A model generated the notes under the pieces. The model did not search any database. It had not been told where the DNA came from and saw only the letters and a list, made by a program, of their open reading frames with translations. Made by a program: the position numbers and the translations under genes. A stretch of DNA of 64,000 nucleotides from positions 4,030,001-4,094,000 of the forward strand of contig NZ_CP015579.1 in NCBI RefSeq assembly GCF_002163585.1, in the 5' to 3' direction. Shown here in pieces: positions 1 through 9,325 of this stretch (the stretch's first letter is position 1; each line of letters opens with the position of its first letter). This stretch comes from Tatumella citrea (GTDB lineage: Bacteria; Pseudomonadota; Gammaproteobacteria; Enterobacterales; Enterobacteriaceae).

Positions 1-9
1 GAGTCAACA

Positions 10-372
10 ATGAAAGAACAAGAAAAAGCTGAGATTAAACGTCTGAGCGATCTGCTGGATGCACTTAACCACAAATCACAGGCGCTGATTACTGCCGGTG
101 ATATGGAAAAGCTGGGAGAAATTCAGCAGGAAATGCAGACGCTGGAAACCGAAATTACCCGTCTGCGTGATGTTCGCGAACAGAAGCTCAGCACCGAAGC
201 TCAAAAACTGGAAAAACTGCCCTTCCGCCGTGCTATCACTAAAAAAGAGCAGGCTAATCTGGGAGCTCTGAAAAAAACCGCCCGTGGGATTGTGATTGTT
301 CACCCGATGACGGCACTTGGCCGTGAAATGGGCCTGAACGAAGTCACCGGGTTCGCTAAAAAAGCCTTCTGA
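10..372 (+). CDS. yibL: YibL family ribosome-associated protein
   Basis: This 120-residue basic protein matches E. coli YibL (DUF2810) over its full length. The first two thirds are a charged, predicted coiled coil (about residues 1-65, rich in Glu, Lys and Leu heptads). The conserved C-terminal block includes RAITKKEQA and the stretch [12 protein letters not shown] near residue 100. YibL has been found with ribosomes in E. coli; its exact role is not known. The ATG at 10 is at the very edge of the window, so its promoter is not visible. It converges on the next gene with only 7 bases between stop codons, leaving no room for a separate terminator. Confidence 0.9.
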   Translation: MKEQEKAEIKRLSDLLDALNHKSQALITAGDMEKLGEIQQEMQTLETEITRLRDVREQKLSTEAQKLEKLPFRRAITKKEQANLGALKKTARGIVIVHPMTALGREMGLNEVTGFAKKAF

Positions 373-379
373 CTGTCTG

Positions 380-1324
380 CTATTTGCAGGTTATCTCCAG
401 CGCGTCGTTAAACTGCTGATGCAGTTCGTTAAGCAACTGATAACGACGCCGGTACTCAGCCCTTTTTTTACTGGCAACCTCTTCCAGTGGCTTACGAATT
501 ACCGTCAAAGGTAAATCGTAGTTCCCGTGGCTGTTTTGTCGCCCTCCCAGGCTTTCCCAAAATTCACTGTAGCTGGCAAAGAACTTATCCTGTTTACTGT
601 AGCGATAACGCAGGCTGCGAAACACATGGCTGTGTTCACTCACTGCCTGAATGCCTTCAATTTTACCGGCCTCTGCTAACCAGAAAATCACATCCATCAG
701 CAGCCTTTTTGGAAACACACCATAACTGGCGCGTGTAGCCTGCCGGATAACATCTGCAGATATTTCGCTGCCTGGTCCCTGCAATCCACCGATAAACAGT
801 ACTTTCTTGCCGTCCAGTTGGATCACTGAAAATGTCGTCATTGCCACTACCTGCTGCTGGTAGTAGAGGCACAACATGACCTCACCTTCACGATCAAACC
901 GGGCAGGACCACAGGTCAGGGCAAAAGTTTGATCGTCAGGAGTGACCCACTGCAACATAGGGGTTGCCGAGGGCTGGGTCATCCACTGGCGTAATCGTGG
1001 GTTTTCGAGGCCTGACAGTAACTGATAATGGCTGACAATAGCCTCTGCACGCTGGCGTACACCTAATCCGGCGCTCAGATAGGGGCGGTGTATTTTGGCC
1101 GGCAACAGCCCCTGCCGTTCAAGCAGCGATGGAAAGAGTTCCAGAGTAGTCAGAGAACTAAGATAACGATAGCTAACCGCAGGATAACAACAGCAGCGTA
1201 GCAAAAATTTCAGGCTGAAGGATTTGCTCTTCCAGGCTTTGTCCGGGCGATATTTGCCACTGATCACTGACCAGAGTAGTGAGATATTGTTTTTTTTCAG
1301 CGAGTCATTAATAAGTTCAGACAT
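380..1324 (-). CDS. VirK/YbjX family protein (DUF535)
   Basis: A 314-residue protein of the DUF535 family, which includes Shigella/Salmonella VirK and E. coli YbjX. Typical features are the N-terminal SFSLKFLLRCC segment, an arginine-rich middle and the block KRLLMDVIFWLAEAGKIEG near residue 205. In Salmonella, VirK and YbjX are linked to PhoP-controlled envelope remodelling and resistance to antimicrobial peptides; the biochemical activity is unknown. No signal peptide is evident. It is monocistronic, and a PhoP-box-like direct repeat lies about 110 bases upstream but in the opposite orientation. Family assignment is confident, function is not. Confidence 0.85.
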   Translation of the reverse strand: MSELINDSLKKNNISLLWSVISGKYRPDKAWKSKSFSLKFLLRCCCYPAVSYRYLSSLTTLELFPSLLERQGLLPAKIHRPYLSAGLGVRQRAEAIVSHYQLLSGLENPRLRQWMTQPSATPMLQWVTPDDQTFALTCGPARFDREGEVMLCLYYQQQVVAMTTFSVIQLDGKKVLFIGGLQGPGSEISADVIRQATRASYGVFPKRLLMDVIFWLAEAGKIEGIQAVSEHSHVFRSLRYRYSKQDKFFASYSEFWESLGGRQNSHGNYDLPLTVIRKPLEEVASKKRAEYRRRYQLLNELHQQFNDALEITCK

Positions 1325-1432
1325 AGCAAGGCCAGAGTTTTGGATTGAATCCAGCAGAGCCTAACCGGGGAAATTTCAACGAAAGTACAATCAGGAACAA
1401 GCATCAGTCGGCATCAGAGTAAATATGATAAT

Positions 1433-1449
1433 TGTTTACCCTGCGTTTA
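1433..1449 (+). promoter_or_regulatory. PhoP-box-like direct repeat
   Basis: TGTTTA, five bases, then CGTTTA: this fits the PhoP box pattern (G/T)GTTTA-N5-(G/T)GTTTA apart from the first base of the second hexamer. It lies upstream of the VirK/YbjX gene, whose relatives are PhoP regulated, but reads on the opposite strand from that gene. The surrounding 1325-1660 gap otherwise holds only the sodA terminator. Confidence 0.4.
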
Positions 1450-1587
1450 TTTTTAGTAAGAAATGACAGCACTTTATTAAGATACCGTCTGTTTTTGGTA
1501 AGCAAGAAAAGCAGGGAGTCGGTGACGAATACCTGGCTTGCTGGCGTAAATCAGCCAGAGTTTCAGGCAGTCAGATAATCTCAGTAT

Positions 1588-1618
1588 AAAAAAAACCGGC
1601 AGCGCTCAGGCTACCGGT
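1588..1618 (-). terminator. Rho-independent terminator of sodA
   Basis: A nine-base stem with one mismatch (1595-1603 with 1610-1618, six-base loop) is followed on the minus strand by eight Us (1588-1595). A smaller hairpin (GGCGGTA/TACCGCC, 1629-1646) lies between it and the sodA stop. Confidence 0.8.
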
Positions 1619-1660
1619 CTCGCTAACTGGCGGTAAACTTACCGCCAGAAACACATCAGA

Positions 1661-2278
1661 TTATTTTGCTGAAGCAAAACGCGCTGCAGCTTCATCCCAG
1701 TTTACAACGTTCCAGAATGCTTTGATGTAATCAGGACGTTTGTTCTGGAATTTCAGGTAATAAGCGTGCTCCCACACATCCAGACCCAGGATAGGGAAAC
1801 CGGAAACACCGGCGACAGCTTCACCCATCAGTGGGCTGTCCTGGTTAGCAGTAGAAACGACCGCCAGTTTATCACCTTTTTTCACCAGCCACGCCCAGCC
1901 GGAACCAAAGCGGGTTGCAGCAGCTTTTTCAAATTCTTCTTTGAATTTGTCTACGCTACCGAAATCTTTCTCGATTGCAGCTTTCAGATCACCCTGCAGG
2001 GTAGTTCCGGTTTTCAGACCTTTCCAGAACAGGCTGTGGTTAGCGTGACCACCGGCATTGTTGCGCAGAGCGGTTTTTTTGTCCGCCGGAACCTGATCCA
2101 GTTTAGTGATCAGTTCTTCTACCGGCAGTGCAGCAAACTCAGTACCTTCAAGTGCTGCATTGGCGTTATTAACATAAGCCTGGTGATGTTTGGTGTGATG
2201 GATTTCCATCGTTTCCTTATCGAAATGCGGCTCAAGCGCGTCATAAGCGTAAGGCAGGGATGGCAGTGAATAACTCAT
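1661..2278 (-). CDS. sodA: Superoxide dismutase [Mn]
   Basis: Cytoplasmic Mn superoxide dismutase, which converts superoxide to hydrogen peroxide and oxygen. The 205-residue product is almost the length of E. coli SodA (206) and very similar throughout. Metal ligands are visible: His27 in MEIHHTKHH, a second His in [10 protein letters not shown], and Asp and His in the [11 protein letters not shown] motif near the C terminus. The ATG at 2278 was preferred over an upstream in-frame ATG (2314) because it gives the family N terminus [15 protein letters not shown] and has a GGAGAGG ribosome site. A -10-like TATAAT on the minus strand (2348-2353) fits a promoter just upstream. It has its own terminator. 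Confidence 0.98.
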   Translation of the reverse strand: MSYSLPSLPYAYDALEPHFDKETMEIHHTKHHQAYVNNANAALEGTEFAALPVEELITKLDQVPADKKTALRNNAGGHANHSLFWKGLKTGTTLQGDLKAAIEKDFGSVDKFKEEFEKAAATRFGSGWAWLVKKGDKLAVVSTANQDSPLMGEAVAGVSGFPILGLDVWEHAYYLKFQNKRPDYIKAFWNVVNWDEAAARFASAK

Positions 2279-2347
2279 GTTCAACCTCTCCATTCTAATG
2301 TAAGGACAGTACACCCAAAGGGACGTACTGCATAAGCACTGGCTTCC

Positions 2348-2353
2348 ATTATA
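2348..2353 (-). promoter_or_regulatory. Candidate -10 element for sodA
   Basis: The minus strand reads TATAAT here, about 70 bases upstream of the sodA start codon. No good -35 hexamer is seen, as is common for activator-dependent sodA promoters. I could not identify a clear SoxS or Fur site by eye. Confidence 0.35.
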
Positions 2354-2418
2354 GTTAAATAATTGATCGGGAAAAGGAGAATCAGTGCATTGTAGCCGCT
2401 AACAAATTGTTTTCCGGT

Positions 2419-2456
2419 AAAAAAAAACTGCTGAAATAGCACAATTTCAGCAGTTT
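2419..2456 (-). terminator. Strong terminator of the aminotransferase gene
   Basis: A perfect 13-base stem (2425-2437 with 2444-2456, loop of six) followed by a U run on the minus strand, 20 bases beyond the aminotransferase stop codon. Confidence 0.9.
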
Positions 2457-2475
2457 CTCAGAACTACGCTACAGA

Positions 2476-3816
2476 TCAGTGGCCAAGTTCAGTCAGTGAC
2501 TTGTCCAGTGCGCCGACCAGCCAGTCAATATCTGCCACCTGGAATGCCAATGGTGGACGCAGTTTCAGCACATTACCGTAAGGTCCGGCCACCGAGGTCA
2601 ACACATGGTGTTCGCGTAGTTTTTCAATCAGATTGAGCGCCAGCGTTTTATCCGGAGTTTTGCTCTGGCGGTCTTCCACCAGCTCAAAACCAATAAATAA
2701 CCCGGCACCACGCACATCTCCGATACATTCATGTCTGTCCATCAGTTTACGCAATTCAGCCAGTAACTGCGCCCCTACCACACGGCTGTGCTCCTGTAAT
2801 CCTTCTTCCTCAATCACCCGTAATACTGCCTGTGCGGCCGCCATTGCCACCGGGTTTCCGCCAAAGGTATTAAAGTAAGGGATATCGTCACTGAATGCTG
2901 CCAGCACATCACTTTTGGCCAGCAGTCCGGAGACAGGAATGCCGTTACCCATTGGTTTACCGGTGGTGATAATATCCGGCACTACGCCATGACGGCCAAA
3001 GCCCCAGAATGCATCCCCGGTACGGGCGAAGCCTGGCTGAACTTCATCGGCAATAAAGATCCCGCCGTTTTTGTGTACCACATCGACTGCCTGCTGCAGG
3101 AAACCACGCGGGTTAGGCAATACACCATCCGAAGAAAAAATTGAGTCAGCCAGAAAACCGGCGAATTTAATCCCGTGGGCAGCCATATCATCAATCTGTT
3201 TCTGAATTTCTGCTGCAAACCAGGCACCAAGATCAGGCGCATCAACACGGTAATCATCAGGCGGAGATACCAGTCGGGTGGTAGCCGCCAGTGGCTGGCC
3301 GCTACCCAATGCTGGCGATGCCCCGGAAGTCAGATCGCTGGTGCCGTGATAGGCTTCTTTAGTCACAATAATACCGGTACCGCCGCTAAATGAACGGGCT
3401 ACACGAATAGCCAGGTCATTAGCTTCTGAACCGGTACACATATACATCGCTTTATTAATTTCTGCCGGTGCCGTTGCCAGCAACGCCTCGCTGTAATCGA
3501 GGATGGCTTCATGCAGATAGCGGGTATGAGTATTCAGCATTTTCATTTGCTGAGTAACCGCCTCAATGACGGCCGGATGGCAGTGACCAATGCTGGCGAC
3601 GTTGTTATACACATCAAGGTATTTATCCCCGGCGGCGTCCCACAAATACTGGCCTTCCCCACGCACCAGATGCACCGGTTTACGATAAAACAGGCGATAA
3701 GAGTCACCCAGTACTTTGCTGCGTTTGTCGGTCAGATTACGGGTATCTGCATCCAGTGAGGCAGCATGTTCAGCACGAAAGCTGTTGGTATCCATGATGG
3801 TAGAACGAGTGACCAT
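2476..3816 (-). CDS. Class III PLP-dependent aminotransferase (AGXT2-like)
   Basis: A 446-residue fold-type I, class III aminotransferase. The pyridoxal phosphate lysine is Lys287 in TTGKPMGNG, the cofactor-binding Asp is Asp257 in ADEVQPGFARTG, and the phosphate-binding CTGSEAND motif is at 127-134. The order and style of motifs resemble the AGXT2 / ethanolamine-phosphate phospho-lyase branch, so it could transaminate an omega-amino compound to pyruvate or act as an amine-phosphate lyase; substrate is not readable. The ATG at 3816 follows a well placed AGGAG. It is divergent from a DeoR-type regulator that probably controls it through the direct repeats at 3898-3930. Confidence 0.88.
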   Translation of the reverse strand: MVTRSTIMDTNSFRAEHAASLDADTRNLTDKRSKVLGDSYRLFYRKPVHLVRGEGQYLWDAAGDKYLDVYNNVASIGHCHPAVIEAVTQQMKMLNTHTRYLHEAILDYSEALLATAPAEINKAMYMCTGSEANDLAIRVARSFSGGTGIIVTKEAYHGTSDLTSGASPALGSGQPLAATTRLVSPPDDYRVDAPDLGAWFAAEIQKQIDDMAAHGIKFAGFLADSIFSSDGVLPNPRGFLQQAVDVVHKNGGIFIADEVQPGFARTGDAFWGFGRHGVVPDIITTGKPMGNGIPVSGLLAKSDVLAAFSDDIPYFNTFGGNPVAMAAAQAVLRVIEEEGLQEHSRVVGAQLLAELRKLMDRHECIGDVRGAGLFIGFELVEDRQSKTPDKTLALNLIEKLREHHVLTSVAGPYGNVLKLRPPLAFQVADIDWLVGALDKSLTELGH

Positions 3817-3897
3817 AATTACTCCTGTCGCAATAATCAGTGGGAAAGCCGGGAAGAATTCATCTCTGAGTTCATCATCGCTGATTTTCAGAAAAAT

Positions 3898-3930
3898 GCA
3901 ACTAAATACACAAAAGCAACAAAATACACA
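3898..3930. promoter_or_regulatory. Direct-repeat operator between aminotransferase and DeoR genes
   Basis: GCAACTAAATACACA (3898-3912) and GCAACAAAATACACA (3916-3930) are 14/15 identical and repeat with an 18-base period in the divergent promoter region. DeoR/GlpR regulators commonly bind repeated half-sites, so this is the best operator candidate here. Confidence 0.55.
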
Positions 3931-4003
3931 TTCAGATTTCGCGGTGCTGCGCTACACTGAGACAACTGTTATCATCCGGCGCAGTTTGAATTGAGGGAAT
4001 CCT

Positions 4004-4780
4004 ATGTTGCAGGAAACGCGATTACACCGCATACGCTCATTAATCAGCACTCACCATCAGGTCAGCACTGAGCGCATTATCAATGAGTTGGGAGTATCCA
4101 GGGAGACTGCCCGCCGTGACATCATCGCTCTGGAAGAACAAGGGGTTGCACGACGGGTACATGGCGGTATTGTCGCGATAGATGCCCCGGCAGAGCCTCC
4201 GTTACCGGTGCGGTACGCTGCACGGGAAAAAGAAAAACGCAGCATTGCCCGCTGTGCGACGGAACAGCTGCACGCCGGACAAACCATATTTCTCGATTCA
4301 GGCAGTACCACGACCCTGCTGGCTCGTGAACTCAGAACCATGTCCGGACTCACTATCATTACTAACAGTTTGCAGGCGGCACTGGTCCTGACGGCGACCG
4401 AAAATGACAGTCAGTTGCAGCATGAAGTCATTCTGTTGGGGGGCAGTATGTCGGCCGGGACTCAGCAAACTCATGGCGGTATCACAGTTAATGAAATTCA
4501 CCGCTATCAGGCAGATGTCGCCCTGTTATCACCGGTCGGGGTTGATGCCGTAACAGGAGCCAGCAGTTTTTCACTGGCAGAGGCAGCAATTGCCGGCGCA
4601 ATGGCTCGTCAGGCAAAACAGCTTTTCCTGCTGGCCGACCATAGTAAGCTGGGGGTCACCAGCCGTTACTGTTATGCTCAGCCGGCAGATATCGGATTGC
4701 TGATTTCAGACAGTGCAGCAACAGACCACTATGCCTGGCCTGCGCTGGCTCAGACATTTAGTCAGGTGATTTCAGCCTGA
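4004..4780 (+). CDS. DeoR/GlpR family transcriptional regulator
   Basis: A 258-residue DeoR-family repressor. The N-terminal winged helix-turn-helix spans about residues 1-57, with [21 protein letters not shown] as recognition helix and the typical RVHGG after it. A DeoRC sensor domain follows, containing the phosphorylated-ligand loop DSGSTT near residue 98 and ITNS near 118. Regulators of this family usually sense a sugar phosphate or related phosphorylated metabolite, which would suit an aminotransferase or lyase acting on a phosphorylated amine. The ATG at 4004 has a good GAGGGA ribosome site. Its last 19 bases overlap the convergent fdhD end. Confidence 0.88.
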   Translation: MLQETRLHRIRSLISTHHQVSTERIINELGVSRETARRDIIALEEQGVARRVHGGIVAIDAPAEPPLPVRYAAREKEKRSIARCATEQLHAGQTIFLDSGSTTTLLARELRTMSGLTIITNSLQAALVLTATENDSQLQHEVILLGGSMSAGTQQTHGGITVNEIHRYQADVALLSPVGVDAVTGASSFSLAEAAIAGAMARQAKQLFLLADHSKLGVTSRYCYAQPADIGLLISDSAATDHYAWPALAQTFSQVISA

Positions 4781-5616
4781 TACAAACGTTGTGGGTGAGT
4801 GTAAATAATTGCACGACCTGGCTTACTGAACCCAACCAACGTCAGGCCACAACGTTCTGCTACCTCTACGGCCAGCGCGGTAGCCGCTGAAACAGCAAAC
4901 AGAATCTCAACACCACACATCGCCGATTTTTGTACCATCTCATAACTGGCACGACTGGAGACCACAACAGCCCCCTGCTGCCAGCCTTCCCGGCTGCGAT
5001 ACCCAAGCAGTTTATCCAGTGCAACATGCCGGCCAACATCTTCACAGCCCCCGGATAACTCTCCCCGCTCATCCATCCAGGCTGCCACATGAGTGCAACC
5101 AGTCTGACGACCAATGGGTTGAAAGTCAGAGAGTTGCGACAAACCTCTGTCCAGAGCCTGCAGGTTAAAACGGCGGGTAAATGGCAACGGGGGAACCGGC
5201 TTACCAATTTGTTCAAGCTGTTCAACTCCGCATACTCCACAACCTGTGCGTCCGGCCATAGCTCTGCGCTGCTCTTTCAGTGCCATAAAACGTCGGGTCG
5301 AAAGCTCAATATGAACTTCAATCCCCTGACACTGAGGCAGGACATCAATACCATAAATTTCTGACGGAGAACTGATAATGCCTTCAGAAAGAGAGAAGCC
5401 GACAGCAAACGCTTCCAGCTGTCCCGGTGTGGCCATCATCACCACATGAGAGATGCCGTTATAGACCAGAGCCACCGGAACCTCTTCTGCCAGCCAGTCT
5501 TCACGGGATTCCGCCTGTGGTCCATCCAGAAGCGCCTGACGAGTCCAGACCTGGCGGGTAGTTAGCCCCCCGATGGACGCTGTTTCTTCACCGAAATTTT
5601 CTGAAGGAATATTCAT
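4762..5616 (-). CDS. fdhD: Formate dehydrogenase accessory sulfurtransferase FdhD
   Basis: FdhD receives sulfur from IscS and passes it to the molybdenum (bis-MGD) cofactor of formate dehydrogenases, a step needed for their activity. The 284-residue product carries the hallmark Cys-x-x-Cys loop TGCGVCG with Cys126 and Cys129, which is the sulfur-relay site, and the conserved C-terminal blocks [13 protein letters not shown] and [11 protein letters not shown]. It is convergent with, and overlaps by 19 bases, the DeoR gene. No formate dehydrogenase structural gene is in the window, so its client must lie elsewhere. Confidence 0.96.
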   Translation of the reverse strand: MNIPSENFGEETASIGGLTTRQVWTRQALLDGPQAESREDWLAEEVPVALVYNGISHVVMMATPGQLEAFAVGFSLSEGIISSPSEIYGIDVLPQCQGIEVHIELSTRRFMALKEQRRAMAGRTGCGVCGVEQLEQIGKPVPPLPFTRRFNLQALDRGLSQLSDFQPIGRQTGCTHVAAWMDERGELSGGCEDVGRHVALDKLLGYRSREGWQQGAVVVSSRASYEMVQKSAMCGVEILFAVSAATALAVEVAERCGLTLVGFSKPGRAIIYTHPQRLYQAEIT

Positions 5617-5756
5617 ATTGTGGTTCCGCAGATCTCACTGCTGAAATGGGTATCACTGGGTTTTAGCACATTAATCCGCATGAGTGTTAACCACATCAGG
5701 GGGTGTGATAACAACGCAGCAGAGACTTCCGGCTGCAAATTAGCGGATTAAAGAAA

Positions 5757-5783
5757 CAAAAAAAGCGAGCCACCGGCTCGCTT
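5757..5783 (-). terminator. Terminator of glyQS
   Basis: A perfect nine-base stem AAGCGAGCC/GGCTCGCTT with a three-base loop, followed on the minus strand by a U run, lies 28 bases beyond the glyS stop. Confidence 0.92.
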
Positions 5784-5811
5784 CTCTGAATCATATCTCA
5801 CCAGTACTGAA

Positions 5812-7881
5812 TTACTGTAGCAGGGAAATATCCGCAACCTGCAGGAACAGATCGCGCAATTTTGCCAGTAATGTCAGACGGTTGATACGAATTTCCGGCT
5901 CTTCAGCATTTACCATCACCTGCTCGAAGAAGTTATCTACCGCTTCACGCAGTTGAGCCAGCTCAATCAGCGCTTCCTGGTAGCGACCTTCAGCAAAGTA
6001 AGGTTGCAGTTTACTGCTCAGCGCACTCACATAGGTCGCCAGGGTAATTTCTGCATTTTCCTTCAGCAACGATGCCTGCACACTGTCATTCAGCGTTTCA
6101 TCAGATTTTGCCAGGATATTGGAAACACGCTTGTTGGCTGCTGCCAACGCCGCTGACTGTTCGAGAGTCCGGAAGTGAGAGACCGCTTTCATCCGCGCAT
6201 CGAAATCAGCCGGACGGGTTGGGCGACGGGCCAGTACAGCCTGCAGCGTATCAACACTGTGACCTTCTTCCTGATACCAGCTACGGAAACGACCCAGCAT
6301 AAAGTCAATGACATCATCAACCACCGCCGGATTCGTCAGCTTATCACCATACAGACGAACCGCTTCTTCAGTCAGAGTCTGCAGATCTAAAGGCAGGTTT
6401 TTCCCGACAATAATCCTCAGAACACCCAAAGCTGCACGGCGCAGAGCAAACGGATCTTTATCGCCTTTCGGATGTTGTCCGATACCAAAAATACCGGCCA
6501 GGGTATCCATTTTATCGGCAATCGCCAGCGAACAGGACACCAGACTCTGTGGCAGTTCATCACCGGAGAACCGGGGCTGGTACTGCTCGTTCAGCGCTAC
6601 AGCCACATCTTCGGCTTCACCGTCATGGCGGGCATAATGCATTCCCATCACACCCTGAGTGTCGGTGAACTCAAACACCATATTGGTCATCAGATCGCAT
6701 TTTGACAGCAATCCGGCACGGGTCGCATGGCTGACATCAGCTCCGATTTTACCGGCAATCCAGCCTGACAATACCTGAATACGGTCAGTCTTATCCCGTA
6801 GTGTTCCGAGCTGTTTCTGGAACAGAACACTTTCCAGTCGTGGCAGCTGGTCTTCAAGGCGTTGCTTACGGTCGGTATTAAAGAAGAACTCGGCATCTGC
6901 CAGACGCGGGCGAACCACTTTCTCGTTACCGGAGATAATTTGCTGCGGATCGGTCGATTCGATATTGGCAACAAAGATAAAATTCGGCAGCAGTTTTCCG
7001 TCCTGGCTATAAACCGGGAAGTACTTCTGGTCACCTTTCATGGTGTACACCAGCGCTTCTGAAGGCACCGCCAGGAATTTCTCTTCGAAGGTTGCCGTCA
7101 GCACGACCGGCCATTCCACCAGAGAAGCAACTTCTTCCAGCAGGCTGTCGTTCAGGTCCGCTTTACCCCCCAGTTTTTCGGCAGCCGCTTCAGCATCCGC
7201 TTTAATCGCAGCCTTACGGGCTTCGTAATCAGCGATCACTTTTCCGCGCTCCAGCAGGATTTGCGGGTACTGATCAGCGTTATCAATGCTGAATTCTGCT
7301 TCACCCATAAAACGGTGACCGCGGATAGTCCGGTCCGAATTAACCCCAAGTATAGTGGCAGGGATCAGTTCATCTCCCAGTAACAGAGTTACTGTGTGTA
7401 CCGGACGAACAAACTGAACATCACTGTCAGCCCAGCGCATCAGTTTCGGTACCGGTAATTTTGCCAGCACACCGGCAACCATTTCTGGTAACAGAGAAAC
7501 TGCTGATTCGCCTTTCACCGCCGCGCGATAAACAAGCCATTCACCTTTATCATTCACCAGGCGATCTGCCTGTTCAACGGTGATGCCATTACCACGGGCC
7601 CAGCCTTCAGCAGCCTTGGTTGGTTTGCCGTCTGCATCAAATGCAGCAGCAATCGCCGGGCCACGTTTTTCTACTTCACGATCAGCCTGGGAAGCACTAA
7701 GTGAGGCAATCTTCACCGCCAGACGGCGTGGAGAAGCAAACCACTCCGTAGCACCATGACTCAGGCCGGCGCTATCAAGTTCGCTGGTCAGCAGGGAGGC
7801 AAAAGATTCCGCCAACTGACGTAATGATTTTGGTGGCAGCTCTTCGGTGCCAATTTCCACCAGTAAGGTTTTATCTGTCAT
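5812..7881 (-). CDS. glyS: Glycyl-tRNA synthetase beta subunit
   Basis: The 689-residue beta subunit of the alpha2-beta2 bacterial glycyl-tRNA synthetase, which attaches glycine to tRNA(Gly). Length equals the E. coli protein and the N terminus ([23 protein letters not shown]) is diagnostic. The central HD-like region (near [11 protein letters not shown]) and the C-terminal anticodon-binding domain (after [16 protein letters not shown]) are both present, so the gene looks intact. It follows glyQ by nine bases, giving the usual glyQS operon with a strong terminator. Confidence 0.98.
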   Translation of the reverse strand: MTDKTLLVEIGTEELPPKSLRQLAESFASLLTSELDSAGLSHGATEWFASPRRLAVKIASLSASQADREVEKRGPAIAAAFDADGKPTKAAEGWARGNGITVEQADRLVNDKGEWLVYRAAVKGESAVSLLPEMVAGVLAKLPVPKLMRWADSDVQFVRPVHTVTLLLGDELIPATILGVNSDRTIRGHRFMGEAEFSIDNADQYPQILLERGKVIADYEARKAAIKADAEAAAEKLGGKADLNDSLLEEVASLVEWPVVLTATFEEKFLAVPSEALVYTMKGDQKYFPVYSQDGKLLPNFIFVANIESTDPQQIISGNEKVVRPRLADAEFFFNTDRKQRLEDQLPRLESVLFQKQLGTLRDKTDRIQVLSGWIAGKIGADVSHATRAGLLSKCDLMTNMVFEFTDTQGVMGMHYARHDGEAEDVAVALNEQYQPRFSGDELPQSLVSCSLAIADKMDTLAGIFGIGQHPKGDKDPFALRRAALGVLRIIVGKNLPLDLQTLTEEAVRLYGDKLTNPAVVDDVIDFMLGRFRSWYQEEGHSVDTLQAVLARRPTRPADFDARMKAVSHFRTLEQSAALAAANKRVSNILAKSDETLNDSVQASLLKENAEITLATYVSALSSKLQPYFAEGRYQEALIELAQLREAVDNFFEQVMVNAEEPEIRINRLTLLAKLRDLFLQVADISLLQ

Positions 7882-7890
7882 CGCTGCCTC

Positions 7891-8802
7891 TTACTTGTTG
7901 TTATTGCACATCGGGAAGCCCAGGGCTTCACGGGAAGCATAATAGGCTTCGGCCACGGCTTTGGTCAGGGTACGAATTCGCAGAATATAGCGCTGACGTT
8001 CAGTAACAGAGATAGCTTTGCGTGCATCCAGCAGGTTAAAACTGTGTGCAGCTTTCAGAATACGCTCGTAAGCCGGCAGCGGCAGCGGTTTTTCCAGTGC
8101 CAGCAGGGTTTGGGCTTCTTTTTCGTACTGTTCAAAACAGCTGAACAGGAACGGAACATCGGCATATTCAAAGTTATAGGTCGACTGTTCAACTTCGTTC
8201 TGGTGAAACACATCGCCATAGGTTGTGATGCCGAACTGACCGTTACTCCAGACCAGATCATAGATACTGTCAACGCCCTGGATGTACATCGCCAGACGCT
8301 CAAGACCATAAGTGATCTCACCGGTCACGGGCTTACATTCCAGACCACCCACCTGCTGGAAATAGGTAAACTGTGTCACTTCCATCCCGTTCAGCCACAC
8401 TTCCCAGCCCAGACCCCAGGCCCCGAGTGTCGGGTTTTCCCAGTTATCTTCGACAAAACGAATGTCGTGAACCTGCGGATCAATGCCCAGGGCTTTTAGC
8501 GAGCCCAGGTACAGTTCCTGCATATTTTCCGGCGAAGGCTTAATCATCACCTGGAACTGATAGTAGTGCTGCAGGCGATTAGGGTTTTCGCCATAGCGGC
8601 CGTCGGTCGGACGGCGTGAAGGCTGAACATAGGCGGAAGCAACGGGTTCTGGCCCCAGTGCGCGCAGGCAGGTCATCGGATGTGAGGTGCCCGCACCTAC
8701 TTCCATATCCAGTGGCTGTACAATGGTACAGCCCTGTTGCGCCCAGTAATCCTGCAAGGTCAGGATCAGGCCCTGAAAGGTCTTGGTATCAAACTTTTGC
8801 AT
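7891..8802 (-). CDS. glyQ: Glycyl-tRNA synthetase alpha subunit
   Basis: The catalytic alpha subunit (303 residues, the same as in E. coli) of glycyl-tRNA synthetase; it activates glycine with ATP. Class II synthetase motifs are visible, for example [13 protein letters not shown] and [19 protein letters not shown]. The ATG at 8802 gives the conserved start [14 protein letters not shown]; an upstream in-frame start at 8889 would add 29 unconserved residues. It is transcribed with glyS. Confidence 0.98.
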   Translation of the reverse strand: MQKFDTKTFQGLILTLQDYWAQQGCTIVQPLDMEVGAGTSHPMTCLRALGPEPVASAYVQPSRRPTDGRYGENPNRLQHYYQFQVMIKPSPENMQELYLGSLKALGIDPQVHDIRFVEDNWENPTLGAWGLGWEVWLNGMEVTQFTYFQQVGGLECKPVTGEITYGLERLAMYIQGVDSIYDLVWSNGQFGITTYGDVFHQNEVEQSTYNFEYADVPFLFSCFEQYEKEAQTLLALEKPLPLPAYERILKAAHSFNLLDARKAISVTERQRYILRIRTLTKAVAEAYYASREALGFPMCNNNK

Positions 8803-8846
8803 GTTGAATTCGCACGCTATTTGGCCGGATGAAAAAAGTGGGTCGT

Positions 8847-8852
8847 AGTATA
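8847..8852 (-). promoter_or_regulatory. Candidate -10 box of glyQS
   Basis: The minus strand reads TATACT about 45 bases upstream of the glyQ start; the -35 is poor. An imperfect hairpin (9020-9046, AGCTAA/TTAGCT core) lies further upstream without a U run. Nothing else is seen in 8803-9071. Confidence 0.35.
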
Positions 8853-9071
8853 CCCTTTGACCGGCCGTTGTGCAGCCGGAAATCCGCACATCGCGGCGTT
8901 GTCCGCGAAATTCCTGTAATGTGGTTTTATCTTACAATATCCGGGGCTGACTTCTGGTCGCCAATGTTTCATGGTGCGCGCAGTTGCAAGTATCGCTGTT
9001 CCCGGAAAAGATCTGACCAGGAGAAGCTAACGTTTAGCTCCCCTCCGTTGAAAAACACGCAGTAGAAATCA

Positions 9072-9287
9072 TTGAACGAAAGTATCAAAGCCAGAATAGT
9101 CGCCATTTTTGATGAAAAAATCGCAGCAAAAGGCAGTAACGTCGGCCTCTCTTTCTATGCATTTTTCTCTAATAAAAATAATGATCCTGAAACACTGATG
9201 GCGGTGGCGCAATGGTGGATTATGGAGATGAAACTGGATCATTTTGAGAAAGCAGAAAAAATCAAATCCCTGGTGAGCGCTTTATAA
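9072..9287 (+). CDS. Small uncharacterised protein, TTG start
   Basis: A 71-residue acidic/basic mixed protein that I do not recognise. The frame is closed upstream by a TAG at 9063, so the only usable start near the N terminus is TTG at 9072; the next ATG would remove more than half of the protein. Only a weak ribosome site is seen. Composition (few Cys, a WW pair in AVAQWWIMEMK, Lys-rich C terminus) looks protein-like, with no signal peptide or membrane segment. It sits alone between the glyQS promoter and a convergent AraC-type gene. Whether it is translated is uncertain. Confidence 0.5.
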   Translation: MNESIKARIVAIFDEKIAAKGSNVGLSFYAFFSNKNNDPETLMAVAQWWIMEMKLDHFEKAEKIKSLVSAL

Positions 9288-9325
9288 GCCGCAGGCTGAA
9301 TCTTCTCACTGATAATCCTGAGCCT

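Noticed and set aside
1766..2269. 167-codon plus-strand frame opposite sodA
   Set aside because: Fully antisense to sodA, whose protein match is unambiguous.
9020..9046. Hairpin upstream of the small TTG-start gene
   Set aside because: Imperfect stem with an internal loop and no U run; not convincing as terminator or riboswitch.
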